Shown here: positions 25,522 to 33,934 of the stretch, piece by piece | Layout of the letters: each line of letters begins with the position of its first letter | How positions within the stretch are numbered: position 1 is the stretch's first letter | Source: Chungangia koreensis | Lineage (GTDB): Bacteria > Bacillota > Bacilli > Bacillales_A > Planococcaceae | Length of the DNA: 64,000 bases | Reading direction: 5' to 3' | Assembly (NCBI RefSeq): GCF_042651785.1 | Contig: NZ_JBHSEC010000001.1 | Coordinates: 204,659-268,658 of the forward strand | The notes under the pieces: model-generated | Database searches by the model: none | Told to the model about the DNA's origin: nothing | Seen by the model: only the letters and a program-made list of their open reading frames with translations | Program-made: the position numbers and the translations under genes

Positions 25522-25896
25522 ATGCATAGTCCGATCAGTAATCAAATCAACACCATTTTTGTACATGTAAGCGATTTGAAAAACTCAGTGGAGTGGTATT
25601 CGAAACTGTTAGGCCAAGAGTTCGATTTGTCTATAGTATCCCGTCCAGTCTATAACATGACAATTAATGATCATACCGGTCTAACGCTTGATGCTGGTCC
25701 AGAGGGAGAGCGGAAAGAATTCACCCCAATCCCATACCCGCTGTTCAACTTTCATACGAATGAAATTGATCAGGCATATGAGTATATGGGGGAGATGGAT
25801 TTTTCAATAGAATCAGAAATTGTAAGATTCGAGGACTTCTCTTATTTCATAATCTCTGATCCAGATGGGAATCAAATCATGATTTGTACAGGATGA
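25522..25896 (+). CDS. VOC family protein
   Basis: A 124-residue vicinal-oxygen-chelate protein: TIFVHVSDLKNSVEWYSKLLG at the start and RFEDFSYFIISDPDGNQIMI at the end give the paired beta-alpha-beta-beta-beta units, with His and Glu positions for metal binding partly conserved. It is a single-gene unit with AAGTGAGGTGAATC before the ATG and a terminator after. Substrate unknown. Confidence 0.85.
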   Translation: MHSPISNQINTIFVHVSDLKNSVEWYSKLLGQEFDLSIVSRPVYNMTINDHTGLTLDAGPEGERKEFTPIPYPLFNFHTNEIDQAYEYMGEMDFSIESEIVRFEDFSYFIISDPDGNQIMICTG

Positions 25897-25907
25897 TTAA
25901 GCGAATA

Positions 25908-25949
25908 ACAAAACAGGGAAGCTGAATTTTCAGCTTCCCTTTCTTTAAG
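25908..25949 (+). terminator. Rho-independent terminator
   Basis: AGGGAAGCTGAA/TTCAGCTTCCCT stem followed by TTCTTT, after the VOC gene. Confidence 0.85.
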
Positions 25950-26028
25950 GATTAAACGCAATGATTTAAGCCTTAATTTCATTCCGAGTAGGATTAAACC
26001 ACATTAATTGTAGATTAATGACCTGTTA

Positions 26029-26841
26029 TTAAAATGCCGGCTTATATGTGGTTGGGAAATTCTCTTCAAGGAATTTAACGATTTCAGGACCGGACAAATG
26101 CTTTGCTAATGCTTGGATTGCTGCGGAATCCTTATTATCTTCACGTGCAATAAGTGATATCGGGAAGTCTGATTTTCCTTCCTCGATTAGCGAGTGTTCA
26201 GCTGGATTTAATCCGAGCGGTTCAGCGTATGCAGGGAGCATGGTAACAGCATCTACATCTTCATAAGAGCGGGCAAGCATTAATAAGTCTACTTCCAAGA
26301 TTTTTAGGTCTTTAGGATTTTCAATGATGTCTTTTTGCGTAGCATCAATGCCGACGCCTTCTTTAAGTTTGATCAAACCGCCAGTTTCCATTAGTTTAAG
26401 GGACCGAGCGATGTTCGAAGTATCATTCGGTATGGCAATTGTTGCGCCATCCGGAATTTCTTCGACGCTGTTATACGTTGTTGAATATAAGCCTAATGGA
26501 GCATCGTAAACATGCTGTACGACAACCAAGTTAGCATCGTTTGCTTCATTGAACAGCTCCATATACGGTGGATGTTGGAAGAAGTTTGCGTCTACTTCCT
26601 TGTCTTTTAACATCTGATTCGGCTGTACGTTGTCAGAAACATGAACGATTTCCATATTGTATCCGTCTTTTTCCATCAACGGCTTTACAAGTTCCAACAT
26701 GTCGGTCATTGGCGGGATATGTGAAGCGACTTTAATATCTTTCTTTTCTTCTGTTTGTTGCCCGTCCGCTCCCTTATCCGATTTACCGCAAGCTGCGAGG
26801 ATTAAGGAAAGGACGAGTAATAGTGATAGTAGTTTTTTCAT
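26029..26841 (-). CDS. metQ: MetQ-like substrate-binding lipoprotein
   Basis: A 270-residue NLPA-family lipoprotein with signal peptide and lipobox LILAACG (Cys18). The mature domain shows the family hallmarks KVASHIPPMTDML, DNVQPNQMLKDKEVDANFFQHPPYM and TIAIPNDTSNIARSL. It should deliver methionine (or a related amino acid) to the MetI-MetN transporter encoded just upstream in the same operon. Gene order metN-metI-metQ is the usual one. Confidence 0.88.
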   Translation of the reverse strand: MKKLLSLLLVLSLILAACGKSDKGADGQQTEEKKDIKVASHIPPMTDMLELVKPLMEKDGYNMEIVHVSDNVQPNQMLKDKEVDANFFQHPPYMELFNEANDANLVVVQHVYDAPLGLYSTTYNSVEEIPDGATIAIPNDTSNIARSLKLMETGGLIKLKEGVGIDATQKDIIENPKDLKILEVDLLMLARSYEDVDAVTMLPAYAEPLGLNPAEHSLIEEGKSDFPISLIAREDNKDSAAIQALAKHLSGPEIVKFLEENFPTTYKPAF

Positions 26842-26852
26842 GTCTATCTCCT

Positions 26853-27515
26853 TTAGGATCGTTTGTCGAGTTTCTTTGCAATTCTTGTTCCGGTCACTTG
26901 GATCGCTTGTACTAAAATGACCATGAGTATGATTGTATAGGCCATCAGCTCAGTCTCATACCGCTGATAACCATAACGGATGGCAAAATCGCCTACTCCA
27001 CCGCCACCAACCATCCCCATTATCGTCGAATAAGAGATGAAGCTTACAGTGGCCGTCGTTAAGCCGAAAATGAGACCGGAACGTGCTTCTCTATACAAAA
27101 ACTTAAAGATAATCTGGGTTCTGGAGGCCCCCATCGAAATGGCTGCTTCAATAATGCTTTTTGGCACATCGAGCAACGATTGTTCAACTAATCGAGCGTA
27201 ATAGGCAATGGAAATGATGGAAAGCGGAACAGTTGCAGCCATCGTACCGATTGCCGTGCCGACGATGAGTCGTGTAAACGGGATTAAAAATACAACAAGT
27301 AAAAGGAACGGGAACGAACGGACAATATTAACAAATGTGTCGAGTACGGCAAACAACCAGCGGTTTTCGTACAGGTTTCCTTTACGTGACAAATATAAAT
27401 ATGTACCTAATGGTAACCCAATAATCACAGCGGCCAGTACAGATATGCCCACCATGATGAATGTCTGACCGATGGAAATCCATATTTCAGGTTGGTATTC
27501 CATAATCTTTTCCAT
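26853..27515 (-). CDS. metI: MetI-like ABC transporter permease
   Basis: A 220-residue inner-membrane permease with five helices of the BPD_transp_1 fold and the EAA-type loop EAAISMGASRTQIIFKFL. It forms a homodimer channel for the D-methionine/L-methionine ABC importer. Its ATG shares a base with the metN stop (TAATG). Confidence 0.9.
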   Translation of the reverse strand: MEKIMEYQPEIWISIGQTFIMVGISVLAAVIIGLPLGTYLYLSRKGNLYENRWLFAVLDTFVNIVRSFPFLLLVVFLIPFTRLIVGTAIGTMAATVPLSIISIAYYARLVEQSLLDVPKSIIEAAISMGASRTQIIFKFLYREARSGLIFGLTTATVSFISYSTIMGMVGGGGVGDFAIRYGYQRYETELMAYTIILMVILVQAIQVTGTRIAKKLDKRS

Positions 27516-28252
27516 TAGTCTTTCACCTTCGCAATCCTACGCAAATCCTCAATATAATGATCTTCATTCAGATCGACCCCAATTGGTTCAATCGAGAATG
27601 TCTCGACTAATCGTCCTTCTTTCATGATCGACACCCTGTTACAAATGCTTTTCACGACATTCATCTCATGAGTAACGATGACAATTGTTGCTCCGAATGT
27701 TTCATTAATGTTTTTCAATACTTGAAGAATTTCACTCGTCGTTGATGGGTCAAGGGCTGATGTGGGTTCATCGCATAACAGGACTGGTGGATTATTGGCC
27801 AAAGCTCTTGCAATGGCGACACGTTGCTTTTGCCCGCCGCTCAATTGCGCCGGGTACGCATCTATTTTATCTGATAGTCCAACGAAATTCAGGCATTCTT
27901 CAACTCGTTTTTGTCGCTCAGCTTTTGGTATTTTAATCAGCTCAAGAGGCATTTCCACATTTTGTCCAACCGTCCGATTCATCACAAGTTGAAATTGTTG
28001 AAAAATCATCCCGATGTTCTGTCTTGCTTTTCGAAGATCCGTTTCTTTTAGTGCCGTCATTTCAACCTCGTTGACATACACACTCCCCTTATCCGGACGC
28101 TCCAGTAAATTCATCATCCGGATTAACGTTGACTTCCCAGCCCCGCTTGTCCCGATAATTCCATGGATTTCCCCTTTGTTAATCATTAAAGATAAAGGAT
28201 GGACGGCATGTAAACCGCTGAAGCTTTTTTCAACTGATTGAAGTTGTATCAT
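27515..28252 (-). CDS. metN: MetN-like ABC transporter ATPase
   Basis: A 245-residue ABC ATPase: Walker A GTSGAGKST, Q-loop QQFQL, signature AQLSGGQKQRVAIARAL, Walker B PVLLCDEPTSALDP, His in VTHEM. The regulatory C-terminal NIL domain of many MetN proteins is absent (those are about 340 residues), so substrate feedback by that domain is not expected. The ATG at 28252 follows AAAGGAGGCTCATA. The space before the divergent GNAT gene is about 100 bases and contains no SAM riboswitch. Confidence 0.88.
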   Translation of the reverse strand: MIQLQSVEKSFSGLHAVHPLSLMINKGEIHGIIGTSGAGKSTLIRMMNLLERPDKGSVYVNEVEMTALKETDLRKARQNIGMIFQQFQLVMNRTVGQNVEMPLELIKIPKAERQKRVEECLNFVGLSDKIDAYPAQLSGGQKQRVAIARALANNPPVLLCDEPTSALDPSTTSEILQVLKNINETFGATIVIVTHEMNVVKSICNRVSIMKEGRLVETFSIEPIGVDLNEDHYIEDLRRIAKVKD

Positions 28253-28351
28253 TATGAGCCTCCTTTGTCCCATTGTTACTATATCAGAAGGTGTTCATAA
28301 AATGAAGGGGGATTTAGTGGTACAATAATATGAGAAAAAGGAGTGTTATTT

Positions 28352-28918
28352 ATGACCGTGAATGTTAGAAAGGCAAAACCTTCAGATGCGGAGAAAGCTG
28401 TTCCACTAATTGTTGAAGCGATTGGTGATATTGCAAAGCGACTGACAGGTGAAACAGAATGGGACCAGGTCGAGGAAACTTTGGTCAAACTGTTCCATCA
28501 AAATGACAATCGTCATTCATACAGATTCACATATATTGCAGAAGTCAATAACGAGGTTGGGGGCATCATGGTTATCTATCCAGGAGATGTGGCTCCAGAA
28601 TTGGACGACAACTTGATGGAGTTTTTAAAAGAAAAAGATGCTGCTGAAATTATGATTGATCAGGAAGCATTGCCTGGTGAAATGTATATCGATACAATTT
28701 GTGTAGATCCACAATTCCGAGGCCATGGTATAGGAACTGCACTTTTGCAGTTTGCCGACACCGTAGCTAAAGATTTTAAAGTGAAAACGGTATCTCTCAA
28801 TGTAGAAACGGAAAAGGAAGCGGCAATCCGTCTATACAAACGTGTCGGCTTTACTATTCAATCGCCTTGGACCATCATTGGAGAACCGTTTCATCATATG
28901 GTGAAAAAACTACAGTAG
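28352..28918 (+). CDS. GNAT family N-acetyltransferase
   Basis: A 188-residue acetyltransferase. The acetyl-CoA binding motif appears as ICVDPQFRGHGIGTALL at about residue 118 (Q/RxxGxG/A), followed by the LNVETEKEAAIRLYKRVGF segment. The ATG at 28352 is preceded by AAAAAGGAGTGTTATTT. Substrate unknown; it is divergent from metN and upstream of a DMT transporter. Confidence 0.88.
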   Translation: MTVNVRKAKPSDAEKAVPLIVEAIGDIAKRLTGETEWDQVEETLVKLFHQNDNRHSYRFTYIAEVNNEVGGIMVIYPGDVAPELDDNLMEFLKEKDAAEIMIDQEALPGEMYIDTICVDPQFRGHGIGTALLQFADTVAKDFKVKTVSLNVETEKEAAIRLYKRVGFTIQSPWTIIGEPFHHMVKKLQ

Positions 28919-28933
28919 AAATCAGGTTGAGTA

Positions 28934-29815
28934 ATGGCACAAATGACAAAAGGTAAAGTGGTAAGCGGTATCGTCTTTTTAGTGCTCGTCTGGGGCTCTG
29001 TTTGGCCGATCTATAAGATTGCTCTTGAATACACGCCACCGATATTATTCGCTGGAATCCGCTCGCTGATCGGAGGATTATTATTTACGATGATTCTTCT
29101 GCCGAACTGGCGCAGGATCCGTTGGAAAGAAACTTGGCCGATCTACTTGATATCGGCGCTGTTTAATGTCATTCTCTTTTACGGTGTCCAATCGATCGGC
29201 CTTCAATACTTGCCGGCAGGTCTATACTCTGTCATCGTCTATCTCCAGCCGGTCCTTGTCGTATTTTTAGCGTGGATTTGGTTGAAGGAGCAATTGACAC
29301 CCCTCAAAGTGGCTGGAATCCTTCTTGGTTTTATAGGGGTTGTATTTGCCAGTATGAAAGGGATTGCGGGTGAAATTTCAGGACTTGGAGTTTTGTTTGC
29401 ATTAGTAACGGGTATCAGCTGGGCCATTGGTACAGTCTATGTGAAGAGAACAAAACTTTTAGTACACGGGCTTTGGCTCGTTGCCCTCCAAAATGTTCTC
29501 GGTGGAATGGTTTTAACCGGCTTTGGGGCAGTAGTCGAAGATGTTGGAGATATTCACTGGAATGGGCCATTTATCGTATGCCTGCTTTATGGAGCTATTT
29601 TCGGTGTTGTCCTTGCTTTTGTCGTCTATTTTACATTAATGAATTCTGGAGATTCGGGGAAAGTCGGCTCGTTCACCTTTTTAGTGCCGCTTATTTCCGT
29701 CCTGATCGGGACTATTTTCCTTCAGGAACCTTTTACGGTTTCTTTGGCATTAGGAATGATTTTCATACTTATAAGTATCTATTTGATTAATTTCAGGAAA
29801 AGACAGCTTGAATAA
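28934..29815 (+). CDS. EamA/DMT superfamily transporter
   Basis: A 293-residue membrane protein with ten hydrophobic helices in two EamA repeats (about 8-135 and 150-285). Conserved features such as FAGIRSLIGGLLF after helix 2 and YLQPVLVVFLAWIWLKEQL and the second-half FLVPLISVLIGTIFLQEPF are readable. Members export amino acids, nucleosides or other metabolites. It follows the GNAT gene by 15 bases and is probably co-transcribed. Confidence 0.9.
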   Translation: MAQMTKGKVVSGIVFLVLVWGSVWPIYKIALEYTPPILFAGIRSLIGGLLFTMILLPNWRRIRWKETWPIYLISALFNVILFYGVQSIGLQYLPAGLYSVIVYLQPVLVVFLAWIWLKEQLTPLKVAGILLGFIGVVFASMKGIAGEISGLGVLFALVTGISWAIGTVYVKRTKLLVHGLWLVALQNVLGGMVLTGFGAVVEDVGDIHWNGPFIVCLLYGAIFGVVLAFVVYFTLMNSGDSGKVGSFTFLVPLISVLIGTIFLQEPFTVSLALGMIFILISIYLINFRKRQLE

Positions 29816-29884
29816 TAGGTCATTCGTCTTATAACTCAAAAAGTGTCAAAATGGTATAGTTTTCATAAAAGGGGGTGTAACTAT

Positions 29885-30229
29885 ATGCAATGGTACTTAA
29901 AAGTACTTCAAAACTACATAGGTTTCTCTGGTCGTGCAAGACGGAAAGAATATTGGATGTTCGTCCTAATTAACGCAATTATTATTTTAGTTTTATCGAT
30001 CCTTGAATCACTTATGGGACTTCCAGGAATCATTTCCGGTCTATATTCCTTGGCTGTATTGCTTCCAAGTCTTGCAGTATCGGTACGCCGACTTCATGAC
30101 ACGGGCAAGAGTGGCTGGTGGATATTGCTCGGTTTGATTCCATTCGTTGGAACAATTATCCTCTTAGTCTTCTTTGTTCTTGATAGTGAAGATGGAGCGA
30201 ACCAATACGGACCAAATCCAAAGTACTAA
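29885..30229 (+). CDS. DUF805 membrane protein
   Basis: A 114-residue protein with three or four helices and the DUF805 hallmarks: QNYIGFSGRARRKEYWMFVL at the start, SLAVSVRRLHDTGKSGWW in the middle and DSEDGANQYGPNP at the end. Function unknown. The ATG at 29885 follows AAAGGGGGTGTAACTAT. Confidence 0.9.
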   Translation: MQWYLKVLQNYIGFSGRARRKEYWMFVLINAIIILVLSILESLMGLPGIISGLYSLAVLLPSLAVSVRRLHDTGKSGWWILLGLIPFVGTIILLVFFVLDSEDGANQYGPNPKY

Positions 30230-30235
30230 TTACCC

Positions 30236-30261
30236 TAAACCGCCAGTTTGGCGGTTTTTTT
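30236..30261 (+). terminator. Rho-independent terminator
   Basis: AAACCGCC/GGCGGTTT stem with T7, after the DUF805 gene. Confidence 0.9.
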
Positions 30262-30309
30262 CGATTCTCCGTTATAATATAGACAAGATGAACGAGGGGA
30301 GTAAAGCGA

Positions 30310-31494
30310 ATGTTAAAGGATCGATTTTATTACATAGATGCATATATGCAGGAATTTGACGCTATCGTTCTAAACGAAGGCGAGGACGATCGAGGCCGGT
30401 ATGTCATATTGGATAATACTGCTTTTTACCCGACAGGTGGGGGACAGCCGCATGATACGGGGTTATTGAATGAAGTTCCCGTTATCGATGTGGAGGAAGT
30501 GGACGAGGAAATCAGACATTATATAGCTGATACCTTACATAAAGGTGACCAAGTGGTTGGAAGGGTTAATTGGGAACGGCGATTTGATCATATGCAGCAG
30601 CACGCTGGCCAACACATCTTGACGGCTGCTTTCGTGGAGCTGTTTGATATTCAGACGGTTAGTTTCCATCTTGGCAAAGAATTGGTGTCGATTGACCTTG
30701 ACGTGGAAGAGGTGTCATCTGAACAGTTACAAGAAGCTGAACGTCTTGCCAATCGGATCATTTTGGAGAACAGGCCGATTGAAACGAAATTTGTATCCGA
30801 GGCGGATCTTGACCAGTACAAACTTCGCAAGGCGCTTGCCGTAACGGATGAAATCCGGCTCGTCATCATCCCGGAGTTTGACTATAACGGATGCGGGGGG
30901 ACACACCCTTCCACGACGGGACAAGTTAGTGCGATTAAAGTTTTATCTACAGAGCGCCAAAAGAAGAAAGTTCGGATCCATTTTGTTTGTGGGGATCGGG
31001 TATTGGCGCAACTTCACAAAAAGAACGAAATCGTATCGGAAGCAATGAAATCTTTGAGCTCTCCTGAAGAAGAAGTACCAGAGGTGATTGAAAAGATTTT
31101 GGCCACTAATCGTGCTCTTGAGAAATCTCTTGAAGCTTCGAAAGAAGAATTGCTGGTTTTTGAAGCAAATGGATTAATGGAAAAAGTTCAGGACGGCATG
31201 GTGACATCTGCTTTCATCAGTCGATCCATCCAAGAACTGCAAAAGCTTGCACGTTTGGTTGTCGGCCAACATTCTGAAGTCATTGTATTGTTTGCGTCAG
31301 AAAGTGATGGCAAGCTTCAGTTTGTAGCGGCTAAGGGTGACTTTGTTAAGCAAAGTATGAAGGAGATATCTACAAACGTGCTTACTGCTATTAACGGAAA
31401 GGGAGGCGGCAGCGATTCCTTTGTCCAAGGCGGAGGAGAACGTTCAATGTCGGCGGAAGAGCTATTGGTATTGATGAGAGAGGCGTTAAACTAA
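30310..31494 (+). CDS. AlaX-type alanyl-tRNA editing hydrolase (AlaX-L with DHHA1)
   Basis: A 394-residue stand-alone relative of the AlaRS editing domain that deacylates Ser- or Gly-tRNA(Ala). The N-terminal subdomain has NTAFYPTGGGQPHDTG; zinc ligands appear as HMQQHAGQHILTAAF (HxxxH) at about 97-101 and NGCGGTHPSTTG (CxxxH) at about 195. The C-terminal part is coiled and ends in a DHHA1 domain with GKGGGSDSFVQGGG, as in long AlaX proteins. GAGGGGAGTAAAGCG precedes the ATG. Monocistronic. Confidence 0.88.
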   Translation: MLKDRFYYIDAYMQEFDAIVLNEGEDDRGRYVILDNTAFYPTGGGQPHDTGLLNEVPVIDVEEVDEEIRHYIADTLHKGDQVVGRVNWERRFDHMQQHAGQHILTAAFVELFDIQTVSFHLGKELVSIDLDVEEVSSEQLQEAERLANRIILENRPIETKFVSEADLDQYKLRKALAVTDEIRLVIIPEFDYNGCGGTHPSTTGQVSAIKVLSTERQKKKVRIHFVCGDRVLAQLHKKNEIVSEAMKSLSSPEEEVPEVIEKILATNRALEKSLEASKEELLVFEANGLMEKVQDGMVTSAFISRSIQELQKLARLVVGQHSEVIVLFASESDGKLQFVAAKGDFVKQSMKEISTNVLTAINGKGGGSDSFVQGGGERSMSAEELLVLMREALN

Positions 31495-31511
31495 ACACCA
31501 GAGAAGTTCAA

Positions 31512-31685
31512 TCAGGATCGTTGGTTATATTCATTGACCCGCCGATTGTTCCTTTTCAAATCAGATTGTTTCGATAAGCGTTCAATGTCTCGCTTGTTTT
31601 TAGACCCAAAGAGATCTTTTAGTGCGTAGATTATACCTACAACAACAACTAAAAGAATGAATGCCAAAATATAAGGAAAATCCAT
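31512..31685 (-). CDS. Small single-pass membrane protein
   Basis: A 57-residue protein with one N-terminal helix (YILAFILLVVVVGIIYAL) followed by a strongly basic cytoplasmic tail rich in Lys, Arg and Asn. GAGGAGGTGTTATTCC gives a very good ribosome site for the ATG at 31685, which makes expression likely despite the small size. It is convergent with the alaX-like gene. I do not recognise the family. It shares the 31495-32015 interval with the DnaA-box cluster. Confidence 0.65.
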   Translation of the reverse strand: MDFPYILAFILLVVVVGIIYALKDLFGSKNKRDIERLSKQSDLKRNNRRVNEYNQRS

Positions 31686-31756
31686 GGAATAACACCTCCT
31701 CTATATTTCTTACTATTCATTACGATTGGAAAAGAAAAAAGTTCTGTAATTTTATT

Positions 31757-31794
31757 GTGGAAAGTCATCCAAGGCACATTTGGATGACTTTTTA
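31757..31794 (+). terminator. Possible terminator hairpin
   Basis: AAAGTCATCCAA/TTGGATGACTTT stem with TTTTTAA on the plus strand, immediately left of the DnaA-box cluster. No plus-strand gene lies directly upstream; it might act as a boundary for readthrough. Confidence 0.6.
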
Positions 31795-31795
31795 A

Positions 31796-31972
31796 TTATC
31801 CACAAAGCCTATGATCTCCATAAAAAAAATTCAATAAGATATCAACGACTCTTATCCACATATCCACGTAATTTCTTCAGAATTTCTCTTATCCACAGGT
31901 TGAAATGTAGAATTTTGTGGTTATCCATATTCTCATTTAACTTGTACAATTCTCATTTATTTTTTATCCACA
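31796..31972 (+). promoter_or_regulatory. DnaA-box cluster
   Basis: The consensus DnaA box TTATCCACA occurs four times without mismatch, all on the plus strand, at 31796, 31852, 31889 and 31964. A one-mismatch box TTATCCATA is at 31921 and a two-mismatch box ATATCCACG abuts the second at 31860. No dnaA, dnaN, AT-rich unwinding trio or rep gene is near, so this is not oriC. It resembles the DnaA-box clusters outside oriC that titrate DnaA or regulate genes in Bacillus. Confidence 0.75.
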
Positions 31973-32011
31973 AAAAAAGCTGCCACAAAATGTGACAGCT
32001 TCTTTAAAATC
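31973..32011 (-). terminator. Terminator of katA
   Basis: Minus-strand stem GAAGCTGTCACA/TGTGGCAGCTTTTTTTG, directly after the katA stop. Confidence 0.85.
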
Positions 32012-32015
32012 CGTA

Positions 32016-33503
32016 TTAAACTCCAGCCAAAACGCCTGCTTCTTCAACTGTTAGGCCCATTGCTTTTGCTACACCTTCGCCGTAAGCGGGATCTGCCAAG
32101 AAGCAGTGCTTAATGTGACGAAGTTTGATGTGTTTTTCAACGCCTTCCATGTTTCGAGCAGTGTTATCAAACAAGATTTCTTTTTGCTCGTCACTCATTA
32201 AGTTGAAGAGCTTACCAGGTTGTTCGAAGTAGTTATCGTCGTCTTCACGGAAATCCCAACGATCTGCATCGCCATGGATTGCCAATGCCGGTTCTTTGAA
32301 ATCCGGTTGGTCTTTCCATGCACCATAACTGTTAGGAGCATAATGCATCATGCTGCCTTTGTTGCCGTCAACGCGCATCGCCCCATCGCGGTGGAAGCTG
32401 TGAACTGGGCATTTAGGTTGGTTGACCGGAATTTGATGGTGGTTAACGCCCAAACGGTAACGTTGAGCATCGCCATAAGAGAATAGGCGGCCCTGCAACA
32501 TTTTGTCAGGGGAGAAGCTGAGACCCGGAACAACGTTTGCTGGTGTGAATGCAGCTTGCTCTACTTCTGCAAAATAGTTTTCAGGGTTGCGGTTCAATTC
32601 CCACTCACCGACTTCGATTAATGGGAAGTCTTTTTTATACCAGACTTTCGTTAAATCGAATGGGTTGTATGGCATATTCATCGCTTGTTCTTCTGTCATC
32701 ACTTGGATGTACATTTTCCATTTAGGGAAGTCGCCTTTTTCGATTGCTTCGTAAAGGTCACGTTGGTGGCTTTCACGATCTTTTCCGACTAAAGTTTCCG
32801 CTTCCTGATCAGTCAAGTTTTCAATGCCTTGTTGTGAACGCATATGGAATTTAACCCATACTCGCTCGTTATTTTCGTTGATCATACTGAATGTGTGGCT
32901 TCCGAAACCGTGCATATGACGATAAGTTTTAGGGATTCCACGATCACTCATGACGATTGTTACTTGGTGTAACGCTTCCGGTAAGTTAGTCCAGAAATCC
33001 CAGTTGTTATTAGCGCTTCTCATGTTTGTACGAGGGTCGCGTTTAACTGCATGGTTCAAGTCAGGGAAGATCAATGGATCGCGGAAGAAGAACACAGGTG
33101 TGTTGTTTCCTACAAGATCCCAGTTTCCTTCTTCGGTGTAGAAACGCATAGCAAAACCGCGGATATCACGTTCTGCATCAGCTGCACCACGTTCACCGGC
33201 TACAGTAGAGAAGCGGACGAACATATCCGTTTTCTTACCGATTTCGGAGAAAATCTTTGCTTTCGTATATTGTGTAATGTCGTGAGTGACAGTGAATGTA
33301 CCGTACGCACCTGAACCTTTTGCATGCATACGTCGCTCAGGAATAACTTCACGGTCAAAGTGAGCTAATTTTTCAAGTAGCCAAACGTCTTGAAGAAGTA
33401 CTGGACCACGTGGACCTGCTGTAAGCGAGTTTTGGTAGTCGACAACTGGCGCGCCTGCTGCGGTAGTTAATCTTTTTTTGTTTTCATTCTCATTGTTATG
33501 CAA
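32016..33503 (-). CDS. katA: Catalase (monofunctional haem)
   Basis: A 495-residue small-subunit clade-3-type catalase, breaking hydrogen peroxide into water and oxygen in the cytoplasm. Distal His60 lies in RRMHAKGSGAYG, the Asn in VGNNTPVFFFRD at about 133, and the proximal haem Tyr in RLFSYGDAQRYRLG at about 340. It begins with a TTG preceded by GGGGGTGCAAATAA. A PerR box lies 53-67 bases upstream of the start, so peroxide induction is expected as in B. subtilis katA. Confidence 0.95.
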   Translation of the reverse strand: MHNNENENKKRLTTAAGAPVVDYQNSLTAGPRGPVLLQDVWLLEKLAHFDREVIPERRMHAKGSGAYGTFTVTHDITQYTKAKIFSEIGKKTDMFVRFSTVAGERGAADAERDIRGFAMRFYTEEGNWDLVGNNTPVFFFRDPLIFPDLNHAVKRDPRTNMRSANNNWDFWTNLPEALHQVTIVMSDRGIPKTYRHMHGFGSHTFSMINENNERVWVKFHMRSQQGIENLTDQEAETLVGKDRESHQRDLYEAIEKGDFPKWKMYIQVMTEEQAMNMPYNPFDLTKVWYKKDFPLIEVGEWELNRNPENYFAEVEQAAFTPANVVPGLSFSPDKMLQGRLFSYGDAQRYRLGVNHHQIPVNQPKCPVHSFHRDGAMRVDGNKGSMMHYAPNSYGAWKDQPDFKEPALAIHGDADRWDFREDDDNYFEQPGKLFNLMSDEQKEILFDNTARNMEGVEKHIKLRHIKHCFLADPAYGEGVAKAMGLTVEEAGVLAGV

Positions 33504-33555
33504 TTATTTGCACCCCCTGATTGGAATAATTACATATAAAACTATATCAAATTAA

Positions 33556-33570
33556 TTATAATTATTCTAA
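33556..33570. promoter_or_regulatory. PerR box upstream of katA
   Basis: TTATAATTATTCTAA matches the PerR operator TTATAATNATTATAA at 14 of 15 positions and lies in the katA leader/promoter region. Confidence 0.8.
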
Positions 33571-33643
33571 TGAAAGAACCTAACAAATTTAATAATAGAT
33601 AAAAAGTCTCAAAATTCGAATGTTTTATTTATTTTCAAGCGGG

Positions 33644-33671
33644 TTGTAATAGGAAAACCGCATGCTATAAT
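33644..33671 (+). promoter_or_regulatory. Promoter of the xpt-pbuX leader
   Basis: TTGTAA (33644), 16-base spacer, TATAAT (33666-33671), placed about 20 bases before the purine riboswitch aptamer; housekeeping sigma-A type. Confidence 0.65.
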
Positions 33672-33691
33672 AAAAACCAACTTAATAGGCG

Positions 33692-33765
33692 TCTATCATA
33701 TAATCGCAGGAATATGGCCTGCAAGTTTCTACCGGCTTACCGTAAATGAGCCGACTATGATGAAG
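33692..33765 (+). ncRNA. Guanine-class purine riboswitch aptamer
   Basis: A three-way junction typical of the purine riboswitch: P1 TATCATA/TATGATG, J1/2 TATAATC, P2 GCAGG with loop AATATGG and CCTGC, J2/3 AAGTTTCTACC, P3 GGCT/AGCC with loop TACCGTAAATG, and J3/1 GACTATG. The C at 33755 occupies the ligand-pairing position (C74), which specifies guanine or hypoxanthine rather than adenine. It controls xpt-pbuX by premature termination. Confidence 0.95.
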
Positions 33766-33821
33766 CACGGATTAAAGGATCACATATTATGTGACTCCTT
33801 TACTTAATCATTTGGCTAAAT

Positions 33822-33876
33822 ACCCGGATGACCTTGCTCCATTCATAGGATGGAACAAGGTTGTCCGGGTTTTTTA
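33822..33876 (+). terminator. Riboswitch-controlled terminator
   Basis: Long stem ACCCGGATGACCTTG/CAAGGTTGTCCGGGT followed by T6, between the aptamer and xpt; the off-state expression platform when guanine is bound. Confidence 0.9.
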
Positions 33877-33934
33877 TTTGTTTTCGGTAGGCAGAGGCTA
33901 ATTTGAATATCCACAATTGAAGGGAGAATCTCTC

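Noticed and set aside
28253..28351. SAM (S-box) riboswitch before metN
   Set aside because: Searched by eye on the minus strand for the conserved CTTATCAAGAG...GGTGGAGGGA core; it is absent and the gap is too short.
31796..31972. Chromosomal or plasmid replication origin
   Set aside because: No dnaA, dnaN, rpmH or rep gene nearby and no AT-rich unwinding region with DnaA-trio pattern; a non-origin DnaA-box cluster is the simpler reading.
31780..31995. 71-codon plus-strand frame across the DnaA-box cluster
   Set aside because: No ribosome site, biased composition, and better explained by the repeated boxes and terminator sequences.
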